Source of the DNA: Pseudopyrenochaeta lycopersici
Taxonomy: Eukaryota > Ascomycota > Dothideomycetes > Pleosporales > Pseudopyrenochaetaceae
DNA length: 64,000 nt
Reading direction: 5' to 3'
Assembly: GCA_003313425.1 (NCBI GenBank)
Contig: NHZP01000014.1
Location: 1,240,001 to 1,304,000, forward strand
Part shown: positions 23,706 through 34,583 of the stretch, one piece after another
Layout of the letters: each line of letters begins with the position of its first letter
How positions within the stretch are numbered: the stretch's first letter is position 1
Translations under genes and position numbers: made by a program
Notes under the pieces: generated by a model
The model's input: the letters and a program-made list of their open reading frames with translations, nothing else
What the model was told of the DNA's origin: nothing
Databases searched by the model: none

Positions 23706-24706
23706 ATGTACAAGTCGCTTGATCCGCAACTCCAAAGCAAGTTCTTCGCTGCGCCTACTGAGATTCGTCATGCAATCGATACATACATAGTGCCCAACCG
23801 CCTTCATCTCTCCCTCCGCGAGACCACATTTCGACTATCACCATGCATACAGTGCAAAAATGATGGTGACCCCGATTGTATCAGTCGGGAATCGTATGAT
23901 ACCATTCCGGTTACGGGTCCGCTACAAAAGATCCCCTCTACCCGCACCGCTTGCGGTCGTCATCGGGCGAGCATTGGAGGTGCCACGAAAATATGCAAAA
24001 AGGGAGTGAGACGCATGGTGATATCATCGCAACGGTGATTCTTCTCGTGTGTAAACTGATGTAAGTGAACGATAAAGTCCTTTAGCTACCCTGCTAATAA
24101 CGCACACAGGTTCATCGATCTCACCGAAATGATTGCTGATACTGTTACCATTCACGTCAACGACTTAAACTCACTTAACACGATAATTTCGAGTTCCAGT
24201 CTCGATGCGCTGGCGTCTGGCCGATCGCACACTGCCACTTCCAATTTCTTGGGATGCATTCTCCCAAGCCTCAAAGATCTGATTATCAGCCTACGCATTC
24301 CCCTACGCACTTACAAAGCGCTAGAGAACCCCTTTGATAAAATGACATTCACCTTTGTATGGGCTAAATTACCCCTCGCCATCGAAAATATGAGCAAATT
24401 ACGAGTACTTCGCCTTTGGTTCGATCACTCAGAGCCCATTGGTCCATGGTCAACGAGCGAGCTGTCTTATCTCCCTTAAAGTCTCTCAAGAGCGACTCAA
24501 ACCTGAAAGTCTCGATCAATCTTCCGAAACTTCACCCCAAGTGGGGAACACCGGAGCGACATTTCACCGGAGACAGTGCACTACCGAGAATAGCTATTTA
24601 TCGGAGATACCGCCAACGGTATCACGGGGTCGAAGCCAGCGACGGTGGGCTCGAAGTCAAATATGTGCCGGACTTTCCAATTTTATACATCTTTACTGAA
24701 TTGTGA
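23706..24706 (+). pseudogene. frameshifted gene of a conserved-looking fungal protein
   Basis: Starts MYKSLDPQLQSKFFAAPTEI, the kind of N terminus seen in fungal proteins opening with a short F-box-like/2EXR-like segment (APTEIRHAIDTYIVP). The sense of the sequence moves between frames. Near 23945-23960 it shifts from RTACGRHRAS to the frame reading RSSSGEHWRCHENMQ. A GTAAGT...CACAG intron (about 24060-24110) joins KLM to FIDLTEMIADTVTIHVND. Near 24440 it shifts again, from LWFDHSEP to WSMVNERAVLSPL, and then runs through KVSINLPKLHPKWGTPER to the stop at 24706. Two frameshifts in one gene suggest a pseudogene. The function is unknown. Confidence 0.55.
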
Positions 24707-26452
24707 GAGATAACCATGGAAGAAGTGGAAGAAGTGGAGAGAAACGAGTGGAAATGGGGAAATCTGTTGGAGATGCTACGGTCCTTCGAGCCACCAGATG
24801 GTCATTATATCGTTTGATGTGTCCAGGGCTAGTAGCTGATAGCGAAGATATGTGTGTAAATAGATATAGCATCCCATGCTATAATGATACAATGCTCGTT
24901 TCGTTTCTCTGCGACAATGTTATGACATGGGGTTATATAAGAAGCTATCAACATACTGCAAACTCTGTGTCTCAACTCTCCAAAAAGCCCGGGCGATTCC
25001 GTTCGGTTGATATATCTTCCCTGTCCAAAAATATCACGATGCAGATCACGAATGCAGCATCTCCAACAGGCTGCTATCAAGAACAAAGCATAGATGAACG
25101 CAAGTATGTTATGATCCTTCACGCTAAATCTGGAATGCGGGAACAGTGTTAATACCAACGGGGTATTGTTACCAAGATTGCAAATAAAAACCCCGTCGCA
25201 ATAGCACGAAGCGGTAAAGCTCCAACACAGCAGCCGCGCCGGTATTACCATTACCGGTAATTGTGTTTCTAGTATAGCTGGTCTGTACAGGTTGAGCGTC
25301 AGAAGCGTCAGTTTCTAATTGAGTTGCAAATGCGATGATCGAGGAAGTTGCTGTGGGCGATTTTCCAATCACTAATGTGACGGAACTGGACTGAAGCAAG
25401 GCGTTGCTCCGTGTTGGGACGCTGGATAGGCTTGCCTGGACGAGGATTTGAACGTGTTGCTTGGCGCCGGACTACTCCACCGCTTCGGCATTGTTAATGA
25501 AGTACTGGGAATGGGACTAGGCTCGCTAGGTTCCTTTCCTTGACTTATCTGTCCACCACTAGACTTCATCATCTCAACTACCCAAGACACCAAGTCTTCA
25601 TTGTGTTCCAAGAAACAATCCCGATGCTGGTAGACTTCTAGAGGCGTGCTTCCAACCACTCACATGCATTGACCATAGAATCCACATAGACAACTTTTCG
25701 CGGCAGAAGTTCTTAGGCAGGCATATCTTGATGATGCTTCGAGGAAGCTTTAGATGCAACTTGATGCAAACAGAGTAAAAGATTGAGCAGAAGATTGTGT
25801 CATGGCTCGAGCACTTGATTGAGCTACCGATTACGCTCTCGGAATCTTCTTAGGCTCCTCGGAAAAGAATTAATATATCGAGCAGAAGGCAAGCTATCCT
25901 TTAGGTAGGTGGAGAAGACTAATGGGTAACAGGAACATCAAATCTCGCATAAACTTCGGCAGCCCAAAGAGACGAATTGAGAATAGCCGAAGTTTAGCCG
26001 TCATTTGGGACCAATTGTGAATTGCTACACACATTCCTCGACCTGCACTAATGCCCTACAGGCCTAGGTCGTAGATGACTGCCGCCTTTGTTCGGTCAAT
26101 TATTGTAGCGAAGAGGCGACCCGTTGCTCGTCATTACCATGTCGTGAGGGTTAGCATGGACTCGTAAACCGACCAGATGCTTGGAATGCGGGGACTCTCT
26201 GGGGTTCTTCTGCTTGGCAGCCTCTAATCAATGACAGTCATGTATGCCGGCTCGTATAACCAATGCTAACTTGCCAGAGCTCGCCCCCGTCATCATTTGC
26301 ACATCCGGGCAATGAGTCCGTGATGCCAACACAGTGATCGTCGCTGCTTCGCGGTTGATATAAAGCATGCCCTTTTGGTAGAATGCATTGGCCGTTGCAA
26401 TCTTTCCAGAGAAGAATAGCGGTGGAGATTTGCCTCACAGAAGTCGTTCGGC
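24707..26452. other. intergenic; possible decayed coding remnants
   Basis: No supported gene. The minus-strand frames 25659-25372 and 25399-25169 are Ser/Thr/Pro-rich and overlap in different frames, which might be a frameshifted remnant of a secreted protein, but I cannot demonstrate it. The right end is the promoter of the rhamnosidase gene. Confidence 0.3.
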
Positions 26453-29400
26453 ATGCGGTTTTACTCCATTGTTATCATTACAGCACTCGCGGCGGTGCCG
26501 GCCTACGCCATGATACAGAACACGACGGTCAAGGTTGTCCAACTTAGCGTCGATGGGCGTTTGGACGAGCCACTGGACCTCGAAAATCCTCGTCCTACCC
26601 TAGCGTGGCACATGCTTCAGACTAAGGACTGCACGGAGACGATTTGCCCTGGTGACCGACAGACTGCGTATGAGATTCAGGCGGCTGAAACCGTTGACCA
26701 CTTACATAGGGGCCAACTGCATTGGAGAACTGGCAAGATTGAAAGTCAAGCTCAACAGGTGCGCTTCAACCATGAGCTTAGCTCTCGTGACACGATCGCC
26801 TGGCGTGTGAGGGTATGGGACGCTCACAACCAGCCCTCAGGTTGGTCGGACACTTCAACCTGGTCCATGGGCCTTCTTGACCAAGCCGACTGGGGCGAGG
26901 CTCACTGGATCGACTACCCGGACCGTACCGAGATTCAACCACTGCCCCTCTTCGCACGGCACTTTGATATTCCCGAGGGCAAAGAGGTTGCTAATGCACG
27001 TCTCTACCTGTCTGGCGTGGGAATGCACTATGCCACCGTCAATGGCGAGGCTATTACCGACGAGGTATTAGCACCGGGTTACTCTAACTACCAACTCTCT
27101 AGCGAGTACCGCACGTACAATATCAGGCAGGTACTGCGTTCTGGCACCAACGTTATTGGAATCAGAATAGGAAACGGCCCCGCGTATGTTCGTCGAAGCG
27201 TTGCCAACCCGGTTGTCGGCCGCACTTCGCCCTACTCTTGGTGGCAGAGTCAACTCAAAGGCAATGGGACCCTGGTCGACGATACGCAGATCGGAACCAC
27301 GAGTGTGCGGCTAACGAATACCACTGGGTACCATTTAGGAGGCACTATCAACATCGACACCGGTGGGGGCGGTGACAATCTTGAATCACGAATTATAACA
27401 ATCATCGATAATTCTACCAATACAATCAGCTTCTCTCCAGGTTTATTGCTAGCACATGCTGTTGGAGCGAAGATTACCGGCTCGGGCAATAACATTCCTT
27501 CCAGCGACCCGTCTGCTGGGGCTGCAGGTACGTGTATCCGAACCACAAGTCCTTGCAACTCTGACCATCATGTCTTTCTCTTGTGTAAAAGGTCTCAAAA
27601 CCATTCTCCTATTTCCAAGAATATTGCTAATTAGGTACCGCTTGATGAACAGTCACTCCGCGCCTGATTGGCCGCCTTGAGATCACCTATAGTGATGGCA
27701 GCACAAGTATCATTGTTACTAATCGGTCCTGGCGTACCACTCTTGGCCCTCTGGTTACTGATGCATGGTATTCTGGCTCTGATTACGATGCACGCCGTGA
27801 ACAGGCATCTTGGGATCGTCCTGGTGTTGAACCCAACTCGACCAACTGGATCGCGGCCGGTCTGGCGCCTCCGCCCAACCTCGCCACGAAGCTGGTTGCC
27901 CGAGCCGCCGAACCTATTAGAGCCTTGGAGCGCTTCACCCCGGTGTCAATTACCAACCCGGTTAATGGCACCTGGGTGTTTGACTTTGGCCAGAACATCG
28001 CCGGCTGGCCCCTCCTCAAACTTCCACAGATGCCCGCTGGTATCGTCATCAAGATGGCGCCTGCTGAGTCCCTTAATGCCAACGGAACTATAAATCAAGC
28101 ATCGATAGGACCTGGTAGTCGAGGCACGGATGTTTTCAATACTTACACTACTGCCGGACATACTGGTGGTGAAACCTGGCACCCTGACTTTAACTACTTT
28201 GCAATGCAGTGGATCCAAGTAACAGGCCTACCTGCCGGCTTCAACCCCAGTCCAAACCTGATAACCGGCATACGTGTGCAAGGAGATGTTCCTGTCGCTG
28301 GTACTTTTACCTCTTCTAACACTCGTCTAAATAGGATTCATAAAATGTCGCGGTACTCGTTCGCGAGCAATCTAATGTCGGTCTTTACGGACTGCCCTGG
28401 GCGCGAGAAGCTCTCTTATCCGGCCGACTACACTATGCCCATGGGTGCCATTTATCGCAATGTTCACATCAACGCCTTCCTGCGCACTACTATGCGGCAT
28501 TTGGTGGAAGCCCAGTCCATTGCAGATACGCCCATGGCTGGTAATGTTGCCCTCAAGGCGCCTGTCTATGATTGGGGATACATTGGTCGTTTTGGTGACG
28601 AGATAAATTGGGGGAACGCTATAGTGCTAGTTCCCTCCTTGTTGTATGATTTGTATGGTGATACAACGGTCATGGCAACTTACTATGAGCAGATGACCGA
28701 TTTTGTTGATTATATTCAGCGTGAGAAGGTGCAGTGGCACATAATCGACGCTGCCCTTGCTGACTGGGTTGAGGATGACGACAGGACGTCAGGCCGCATC
28801 ACTGGTACTTGGGGCTATTATCTCACCATCACCGCCATGGCTCGTATGGCCAATCTCACGGGGCATGCTGCCGATGCCGATCGCTACAGGAACCTGGCTC
28901 TTGAGATCCGCGATGCCTTCAACAACGCGTTCTACAACAATGCTAGTGGTCGCTACACTAACTTTGGTAAGAACTCTACTCTCAATGCTACACAAGCTGC
29001 CCAGGCTCTTGCCTTGGACGCGGGACTTGTTCCCGAAGAGCACCGAGAACAAGTTCTTAATGCCTTGGTTGATCTCGCGTACAGTTATCCCTCTAGTGAT
29101 GGACAGGGACCGCATCTAAGTGGTGGAACCATCGGGTTGGGGCCGATTGTGCGGGCTCTTTCGGCTGGAGGCCGCGACGACGTGCTCTGGGACGCTTTGC
29201 AGCAGAACGATAGACCCAGCTACGGTTACTTCATGGCTCCGACCTTGGCCAATCCCCAGGGCTTTACCACTATCGGCGAGAGGTGGAATCGCGAATCGTC
29301 CAAGAACCATATGATCCTTGCCCAGATTGATGAATGGTTCCATGCTGGTGTCGCAGGCATCCAACCAACATCCCTTAGCACTATCAGTAAGACGTGGGAG

Positions 29401-29733
29401 AATCGGTTGGTGTTCCAGCCGAAGCCTGTTGGTGATCTTGAAAGCGCTGCGGGAACTTATCAGACCCCATGGGGGGAAGCCCGGAGCGAATGGAAAAAGA
29501 CGACTGGGGGAGTATTCACCTTGACGGTAACAGTTCCGGCAAATATTGAGGCCGAAGTGCGCTTACCAGCAGGCGGCGATGTGCAAGCCACAAAGCGTGC
29601 GAAGCTTGTGAGTGTCAGAAATGACTCCGCTATTTACACAGTGCCTTCTGGCACGCACGTATTTAGCGCGATTCTGCAAGCCTCTAATAGTACAAAACCT
29701 ACCAAGTCACCTTTGAAGCGTTTTGCTCTGTAA
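26453..29733 (+). CDS. secreted alpha-L-rhamnosidase, glycoside hydrolase family 78
   Basis: Two exons (26453-27527 and 27653-29733; one 125-bp intron) give 1051 residues. MRFYSIVIITALAAVPAYA is a signal peptide. The order of domains fits GH78: an N-terminal Ig-like module (NPRPTLAWHM, WRVRVWDAHNQPSGWSD), a beta-jelly-roll with YLSGVGMHYATVNG and VLAPGYSNYQ, a segment with FDFGQNIAGWPLLKL, then the (alpha/alpha)6 catalytic barrel (TDCPGREKLSYPADY, DWVEDDDRTSG, WGYYLTITAMA, TTIGERWNRES) and a C-terminal beta domain. These enzymes release terminal L-rhamnose from plant polysaccharides and glycosides outside the cell. The intron also contains CTAATTAG, but splicing there would give an immediate stop, so the later acceptor is chosen. 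No defects are seen. Confidence 0.93.
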
Positions 29734-30130
29734 TTATAAAAATTACTCCGTCCTGCGTAATCGTAGTTATATAGTACCACTATTCATCTCAACGGTTTCA
29801 TAAAGTGGTTACTCGGAACGGTTGAAGCTTACTTTGGTTTGAAACTCTATGCGAATTCAGTTAAAAGAAGATTTGTGAGGAAAAGACTCTTGTTACGAAT
29901 GACATCAATGTATCGTTTTAACTATCTTTCAGGGTAGCATCATTATATGGAAAGATTATTAGACTAAAATTATGTGCATGCCTGAAGGATACAAGAGGAA
30001 AAGCCCTTATATGTAAATGCGATATTAACAATTTAGAAAATTATGCATTTAATTACCTGAGCTAGATAAGGAAGCGAGGACATACAGTGCCCTTCCAAAA
30101 GTTCTCGGCGCGCACGCACGAGCCACCCTC
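29734..30130. other. 3' flank of the rhamnosidase gene
   Basis: Ordinary AT-rich downstream sequence. Nothing else is recognised. Confidence 0.4.
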
Positions 30131-30796
30131 ACCAGCACATAGGCATAAAACTTTAATACTATAAATCTTAGCTAATATATAATATAATTTAATTTTTTTT
30201 AAAGTAGTAGTTACGTATAAGTTTAATATTTTATTTTCTACTCTTACACTTTCTTATATATAGTAATTTATTATAGTATACTTATAATAAGGCGCTAAAT
30301 TAAGCTAGCTAGTATATAACGCTAGTAACTTTTTAATATAGCGTAAAAGCTATCTTACTCTTTTATAGCTTAACTATAATTATTATACTAAGAATAAAAT
30401 CTATATATAAGCTTTTTAAGATATTACTAGAGTTGCTTAATTAGGTTAAGATTAGGTAAGTAGAGTAGCTAGTTAATAGTACTAATACAGTACTTAGCTA
30501 GAAATCTCTTTATAGCTATAGCTATATCTATATATATACGCGCGTTATTTTATATACAAAGCTATAAATAATACTATAATTATAAGAGGCTTTTCTTTAA
30601 AACTTTAATATAACATTTAGTAGAGTATCTATAGTTTAGAGTATTAGGATTACGCTTTGTTATAACTAGAGGGCTCTTTTATATACACTTATATTTATTT
30701 AGCTATATTAAACCTTATACTATTTATATTACCTTCTTACTATAGCTATAAGTTTAAAGTATTATTATTTTTTATTATTTTTATAAATTATAAAAT
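30131..30796. repeat. RIP-mutated AT-rich block
   Basis: An abrupt change at about 30140 to TA-dominated sequence almost free of CpA/TpG. It is presumably an old repeat into which the copia element inserted. Comparable sequence resumes after the second Fot1 copy (37906 on). Confidence 0.6.
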
Positions 30797-30970
30797 TGTC
30801 AGATAGAATGCTCAAATGCGATGAGGTATGTTGATAGGTTTTTCATTGTATTCATCATTAAGTTCTTTGCTATTTTTTTCCTTTTTATGTAGTGTGTGTG
30901 TGCCAAGTGGTTACACCCGAGCTTTGTGCTACAATGCTGTATCGCGTACGATCGCTGCTTGTATCTGACA
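30797..30970 (-). repeat. copia 3' LTR
   Basis: 174 bp, TG...CA ends, identical base for base to 35866-36039 by direct reading. Confidence 0.95.
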
Positions 30971-31073
30971 CACCCCCTCAGCTTGGAAACCATTTCAAGC
31001 TGGACAAGAACCACTTCCGTTGTCTTCTAGTGAATCTCGAGGTCGTGTACAAGGAGCATTGATCGCCGTCTAG

Positions 31074-34000
31074 CTACGCCTGTTCGATCTCTAGCTTCTC
31101 AATTTGGCTTTGGATCTCTTCAAGGCGTGCTGCTGTTATTTCTCTGCTTCCTGTGAGTTCTACCAGGCCCATTTGGCTTAGAAACTGTGTCCATTTGTTG
31201 GCTGGCAACGCCTTTGTAAAGCCATCAGCTAGCATGTCAGCCGATTGGACATGGATGACCCGAATACTTCTTCTTGACACCTCCTGTCTCAGCCAATGAT
31301 TGTGAATGTCCACATGCCGGAGCTTGGTTTGCAGCCGTGAGACTTCATTATTGATTAGCCGGATGGTTTGAGTGTTATCGCATTGTATCGTGATTGTGTC
31401 CTCAGGCAGATTGATTTGCAGTTCCTTAAGTAGTCGTGATATGAATATAGCTTCTTTTGCCACTTGTGATAGCGCAAGAAGCTCAGCTTCTGTAGTCGAT
31501 GTTGTGACTGTATCTTGCTTACTTGCTTTCCAAGCAATCAAACCGCCGAATAACTTGATTGTGTATCCCTGCGAGCTCTTTCTATCGATTGTGTTGTCTG
31601 CAAACGAGGCATCGCTCGCTACTTCAAGACAGTCATCTCCACCAAGCTCAAGGGCTCTTGATTTGGTGCTTTGGAGGTAAAGGAGAACTCGGTCAGCTGC
31701 TGTATGGTGCTCAGTGCCAGGGTTCATAAGGAATCGGGCCAGTCTTGATGTTGCAAAGGCGATGTCCGGTCGGGTTGTAACAGCTGCATATAGCAGAGAT
31801 CCAATCTTGCGTTGGTACTTGTTGATTTCTGATGGAGTAGCTAGGCCGTCTCGGGGCTTTAGTTCAATGGCTGCCATTGGAGTGTCATGTCGGATGTCTT
31901 TTCTGCCGACTAAGCGGCTGATCTTGTCCGCGTATGCTGCTTGTGATAGCTGGATCTTGCGCTGCTCTCGGTTCCTAATGACTTCAACTCCAAGAAACCA
32001 TTGAAGATCATCTCCACCTGTGATAGAGTACTTGTCTCTAAGATGTTGAATCGCTTGCTGGGCTTCAGTCTCCTTCTGCTTGCTGTATGCAAGAATGATA
32101 TCGTCGACATAGAAGAATATGATAATTCCGTCTTTAATTAGGCAGCATGGCTCGTGAGGGACGTTCTGAAAGCCAAGTTTCTTGAGGGTTGATGTGAATT
32201 CCTTTTGCCAGAGGAGAGGGGAGATTCGGAGACCGTATAAAGCCTTGTTTACCTGGAGTATCGTTCCGGGCTTTCGGTAGCCGTGGGGCATTCTCATGTA
32301 TACTTCTTGATCCATGGTTGCGTGGACAAAGGCGTTCGTGACATCGTATTGCTTGAGCTCCAGATTGTAGTGAGCTGCTATTGCCATCAGCATTCGGAAT
32401 GAACGGCTGGCGAGAGTAGCTGCGTAAGTGTCTTGTGAGGTAATATTCCTTTGTTGGTCACCTCGGACGACGAGTCGCGCCTTACACTTCAGCAAGTGAT
32501 GGTTCTTGTCTAGTTTGTAGGTATACACCCACATACAATCGAGGATCTGTTGTCTTGTCAGTTTGATCTTCTTTATTGGCACTTCGGACCATGATTTCAT
32601 CTTGTGATGGCTTTTAAGGTGCTCTTTCTCAGCTTCCTTGAACCATTCGCAGAGAGGATGTTTCTCAATTCCTGTGTGAGAAGTTGGCAGCGGCGGTAAC
32701 TCGCTTTGATGTGGCTTTAATCCTTGGGCCAACATTCGCTTCATCTGGGCCTTGTCGATTATCTTCCCATTGTGGGTTCCAACGTGCCCTGCTTGGGTGC
32801 CCGCTATAAAGGCCGCTTCCCAAGGAATCGTTTTTGATGAGCCAGATGTTGTTTGGCTATCTCCTTGATGCTCGCCAGATAAAAGTTGCGTAAGCAGAGC
32901 TACTGGCGGCGGAGTAGTTGGCGGAGAGGGGTAGGTGTAGTTGATCCTCCTCCCTTGATAGTAACCCGGTTGGTTACCTTGCTGGGTCGTTTCAGAGTCT
33001 TGAATGGTGTCGTCTTCATAAAACGTTTGGGTCTCTGGTTCCTCATGGGTTGGTTCTGGCAGTTCAACTGTCCTCATCCATGCAGCTATCTCGTTTAGCG
33101 TGCTGTGCATAAGGTTGTCCATAAGGTCTTCCGTCTTCCCGTCAAATATTAATTCTTCATCAAACACTACATCTCGAGTGCTGATTACTTTGGCCATGGA
33201 TGGAATCCAGATTCTGTAGATATTGGAGGATCGGTATCCAACGAGGTATCCTATCCATGCTCTGGGGTCGAGACGTTGGAGTCGCGATTTGCCTCGAAGT
33301 GTATCGTCGGTAAGGGCGAATGCCTTACAACCGTATGCCTTAAGATGGGCTTGATTCGGTTTCCGCGGGGAGGTAATTATGCCATCGTACAGGGCTGCCG
33401 TAGTGAAGAAAACTTCGTAGGGTGATTTCCAGGCGTTTGAGTAGTTTGGCGTTCGATTGTATAGGTACACTGCTGCTCGTACGATCTCTGGCCACAGTTC
33501 CCATGGTAGGTTTGCGTCTAATCGTATCGTGCGCGATTTGTCTTTTACCACACCCCCTGAGCGTTCAGCTCCACCGTTCTGGGATTGAGTGTCTGGGGCG
33601 GAAGGCTCCAATCGAATTGAGCGCGCGGTACACCATCTTGAAACTTCGGGTTTAGTAGTCGCGATCTCTCCGTCGCATTCGATGACCTTGACTGTAATGT
33701 TGTACTGCTTCTTCAGGAAGCGGACGATGATATCCAGGAACCCGATAATGGACTTTCCGAGTCGATTGTCCTTGAAGTAGAAATCCCACATGAAACCAGA
33801 GTACCGATCAGTAACTAGCATCTGACTCTTCTCTTTTGTTGAACTTCCTTCCTCGTACGTGTGGAAGTCAATAGCGAGTCTTTCCCCAGGCCCTTGGTCG
33901 TGTACTCGGGGTGTGCGTCTTATCTGGCGTTTAGTCTTGGCTCTTCCACATGCGTTGCATTGTACAGTGGTGATTCCTTTGATGCGCACCCCCTCAGATT

Positions 34001-34580
34001 GTTGGACTAAGTGCTCGATTGCTGCTGGTCCTGGGTGTCCCATTCGCCTATGCCACCGCATGGCGTCGGCCTTCTGTGCTGATCGCTTGGTGCGGGAGTT
34101 GATTGCTTTCGTGAAGAAGGCGGCTTCGCCCTTGTCCTGGTGTTCGAGTATCCATTGGCCATGTGCCTCCTTCAGGTGTGTGATTGTAGTGTTATCCCGT
34201 CTCTTCAGAGCAGTAGGGTCACTCTGGTTGTCCCACCACATCCCTTGCTGTCTGAGTAGTCTAAAAGAGACCAAATTACACAGGATGTCTGGACACCAGG
34301 CTACGTTGCGCAGTTCGAGTTTAGTCGGCCCGTTCGGTCCGATGAGGTCGAGTAGGACTGATCCGTATCCTTGTATCCAGATCCGTGTATTTCCGGCCCA
34401 AATACAGTCTGCAGCCGTAGGCGGACTGAGGTCTCGGACTCGGTTACGATCGTTCGTGATGTGTATCGTGGATCCTGAGTCCAAAATAAACGAGTGCCTC
34501 AGTGGATAGTCTGAAGCTTCTGCTCGAAATGATGCAGCAGTTAAGGCAGCATTAATCGTTGAAATCTTCCGTCCCTCTAG
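31074..34580 (-). CDS. copia Pol (protease, integrase, reverse transcriptase, RNase H)
   Basis: The frame is open from just after the gag UGA to the stop at 31074, about 1168 codons, in the same frame as gag and with no ATG at its start. In copia order it shows the aspartic protease (LDSGSTIHITND), the GAG-pre-integrase HHCC zinc site (HRRMGHPG ... CNACGRAKTKRQ), the integrase core (AIDFHTYEEG, VIECDGE, NGGAERSGGVV), reverse transcriptase with the FFYVDDIILAY active site, and RNase H (VASDASFAD, TSTTEAELLALSQ). All catalytic acidic residues expected are present. With no start codon of its own and no frameshift, it should be made as a Gag-Pol fusion by reading through the UGA at 34583-34581. 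Confidence 0.93.
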   Translation of the reverse strand, partial: LEGRKISTINAALTAASFRAEASDYPLRHSFILDSGSTIHITNDRNRVRDLSPPTAADCIWAGNTRIWIQGYGSVLLDLIGPNGPTKLELRNVAWCPDILCNLVSFRLLRQQGMWWDNQSDPTALKRRDNTTITHLKEAHGQWILEHQDKGEAAFFTKAINSRTKRSAQKADAMRWHRRMGHPGPAAIEHLVQQSEGVRIKGITTVQCNACGRAKTKRQIRRTPRVHDQGPGERLAIDFHTYEEGSSTKEKSQMLVTDRYSGFMWDFYFKDNRLGKSIIGFLDIIVRFLKKQYNITVKVIECDGEIATTKPEVSRWCTARSIRLEPSAPDTQSQNGGAERSGGVVKDKSRTIRLDANLPWELWPEIVRAAVYLYNRTPNYSNAWKSPYEVFFTTAALYDGIITSPRKPNQAHLKAYGCKAFALTDDTLRGKSRLQRLDPRAWIGYLVGYRSSNIYRIWIPSMAKVISTRDVVFDEELIFDGKTEDLMDNLMHSTLNEIAAWMRTVELPEPTHEEPETQTFYEDDTIQDSETTQQGNQPGYYQGRRINYTYPSPPTTPPPVALLTQLLSGEHQGDSQTTSGSSKTIPWEAAFIAGTQAGHVGTHNGKIIDKAQMKRMLAQGLKPHQSELPPLPTSHTGIEKHPLCEWFKEAEKEHLKSHHKMKSWSEVPIKKIKLTRQQILDCMWVYTYKLDKNHHLLKCKARLVVRGDQQRNITSQDTYAATLASRSFRMLMAIAAHYNLELKQYDVTNAFVHATMDQEVYMRMPHGYRKPGTILQVNKALYGLRISPLLWQKEFTSTLKKLGFQNVPHEPCCLIKDGIIIFFYVDDIILAYSKQKETEAQQAIQHLRDKYSITGGDDLQWFLGVEVIRNREQRKIQLSQAAYADKISRLVGRKDIRHDTPMAAIELKPRDGLATPSEINKYQRKIGSLLYAAVTTRPDIAFATSRLARFLMNPGTEHHTAADRVLLYLQSTKSRALELGGDDCLEVASDASFADNTIDRKSSQGYTIKLFGGLIAWKASKQDTVTTSTTEAELLALSQVAKEAIFISRLLKELQINLPEDTITIQCDNTQTIRLINNEVSRLQTKLRHVDIHNHWLRQEVSRRSIRVIHVQSADMLADGFTKALPANKWTQFLSQMGLVELTGSREITAARLEEIQSQIEKLEIEQA

Positions 34581-34583
34581 TCA
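34577..34583 (-). promoter_or_regulatory. UGA-CUAG stop-codon readthrough site between gag and pol
   Basis: The gag frame ends GAG-TGA-CTA-GAG-GGA and the same frame then stays open through all of pol. UGA followed by CUA(G) is the established high-readthrough context in alphaviruses and in several animal and fungal readthrough genes. Its presence exactly where Gag must connect to Pol makes programmed readthrough the simplest reading. A recent nonsense mutation (for example TGG or CGA to TGA) is the alternative. Confidence 0.6.

Noticed and set aside
25169..25659. Overlapping Ser/Thr-rich minus-strand frames that might be a decayed GPI-anchored secreted protein
   Set aside because: Composition is suggestive, but there is no conserved motif, signal peptide or clear joint between frames.
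31355..34509. Several plus-strand ORFs of 60-216 codons
   Set aside because: Shadows opposite the intact copia pol gene.
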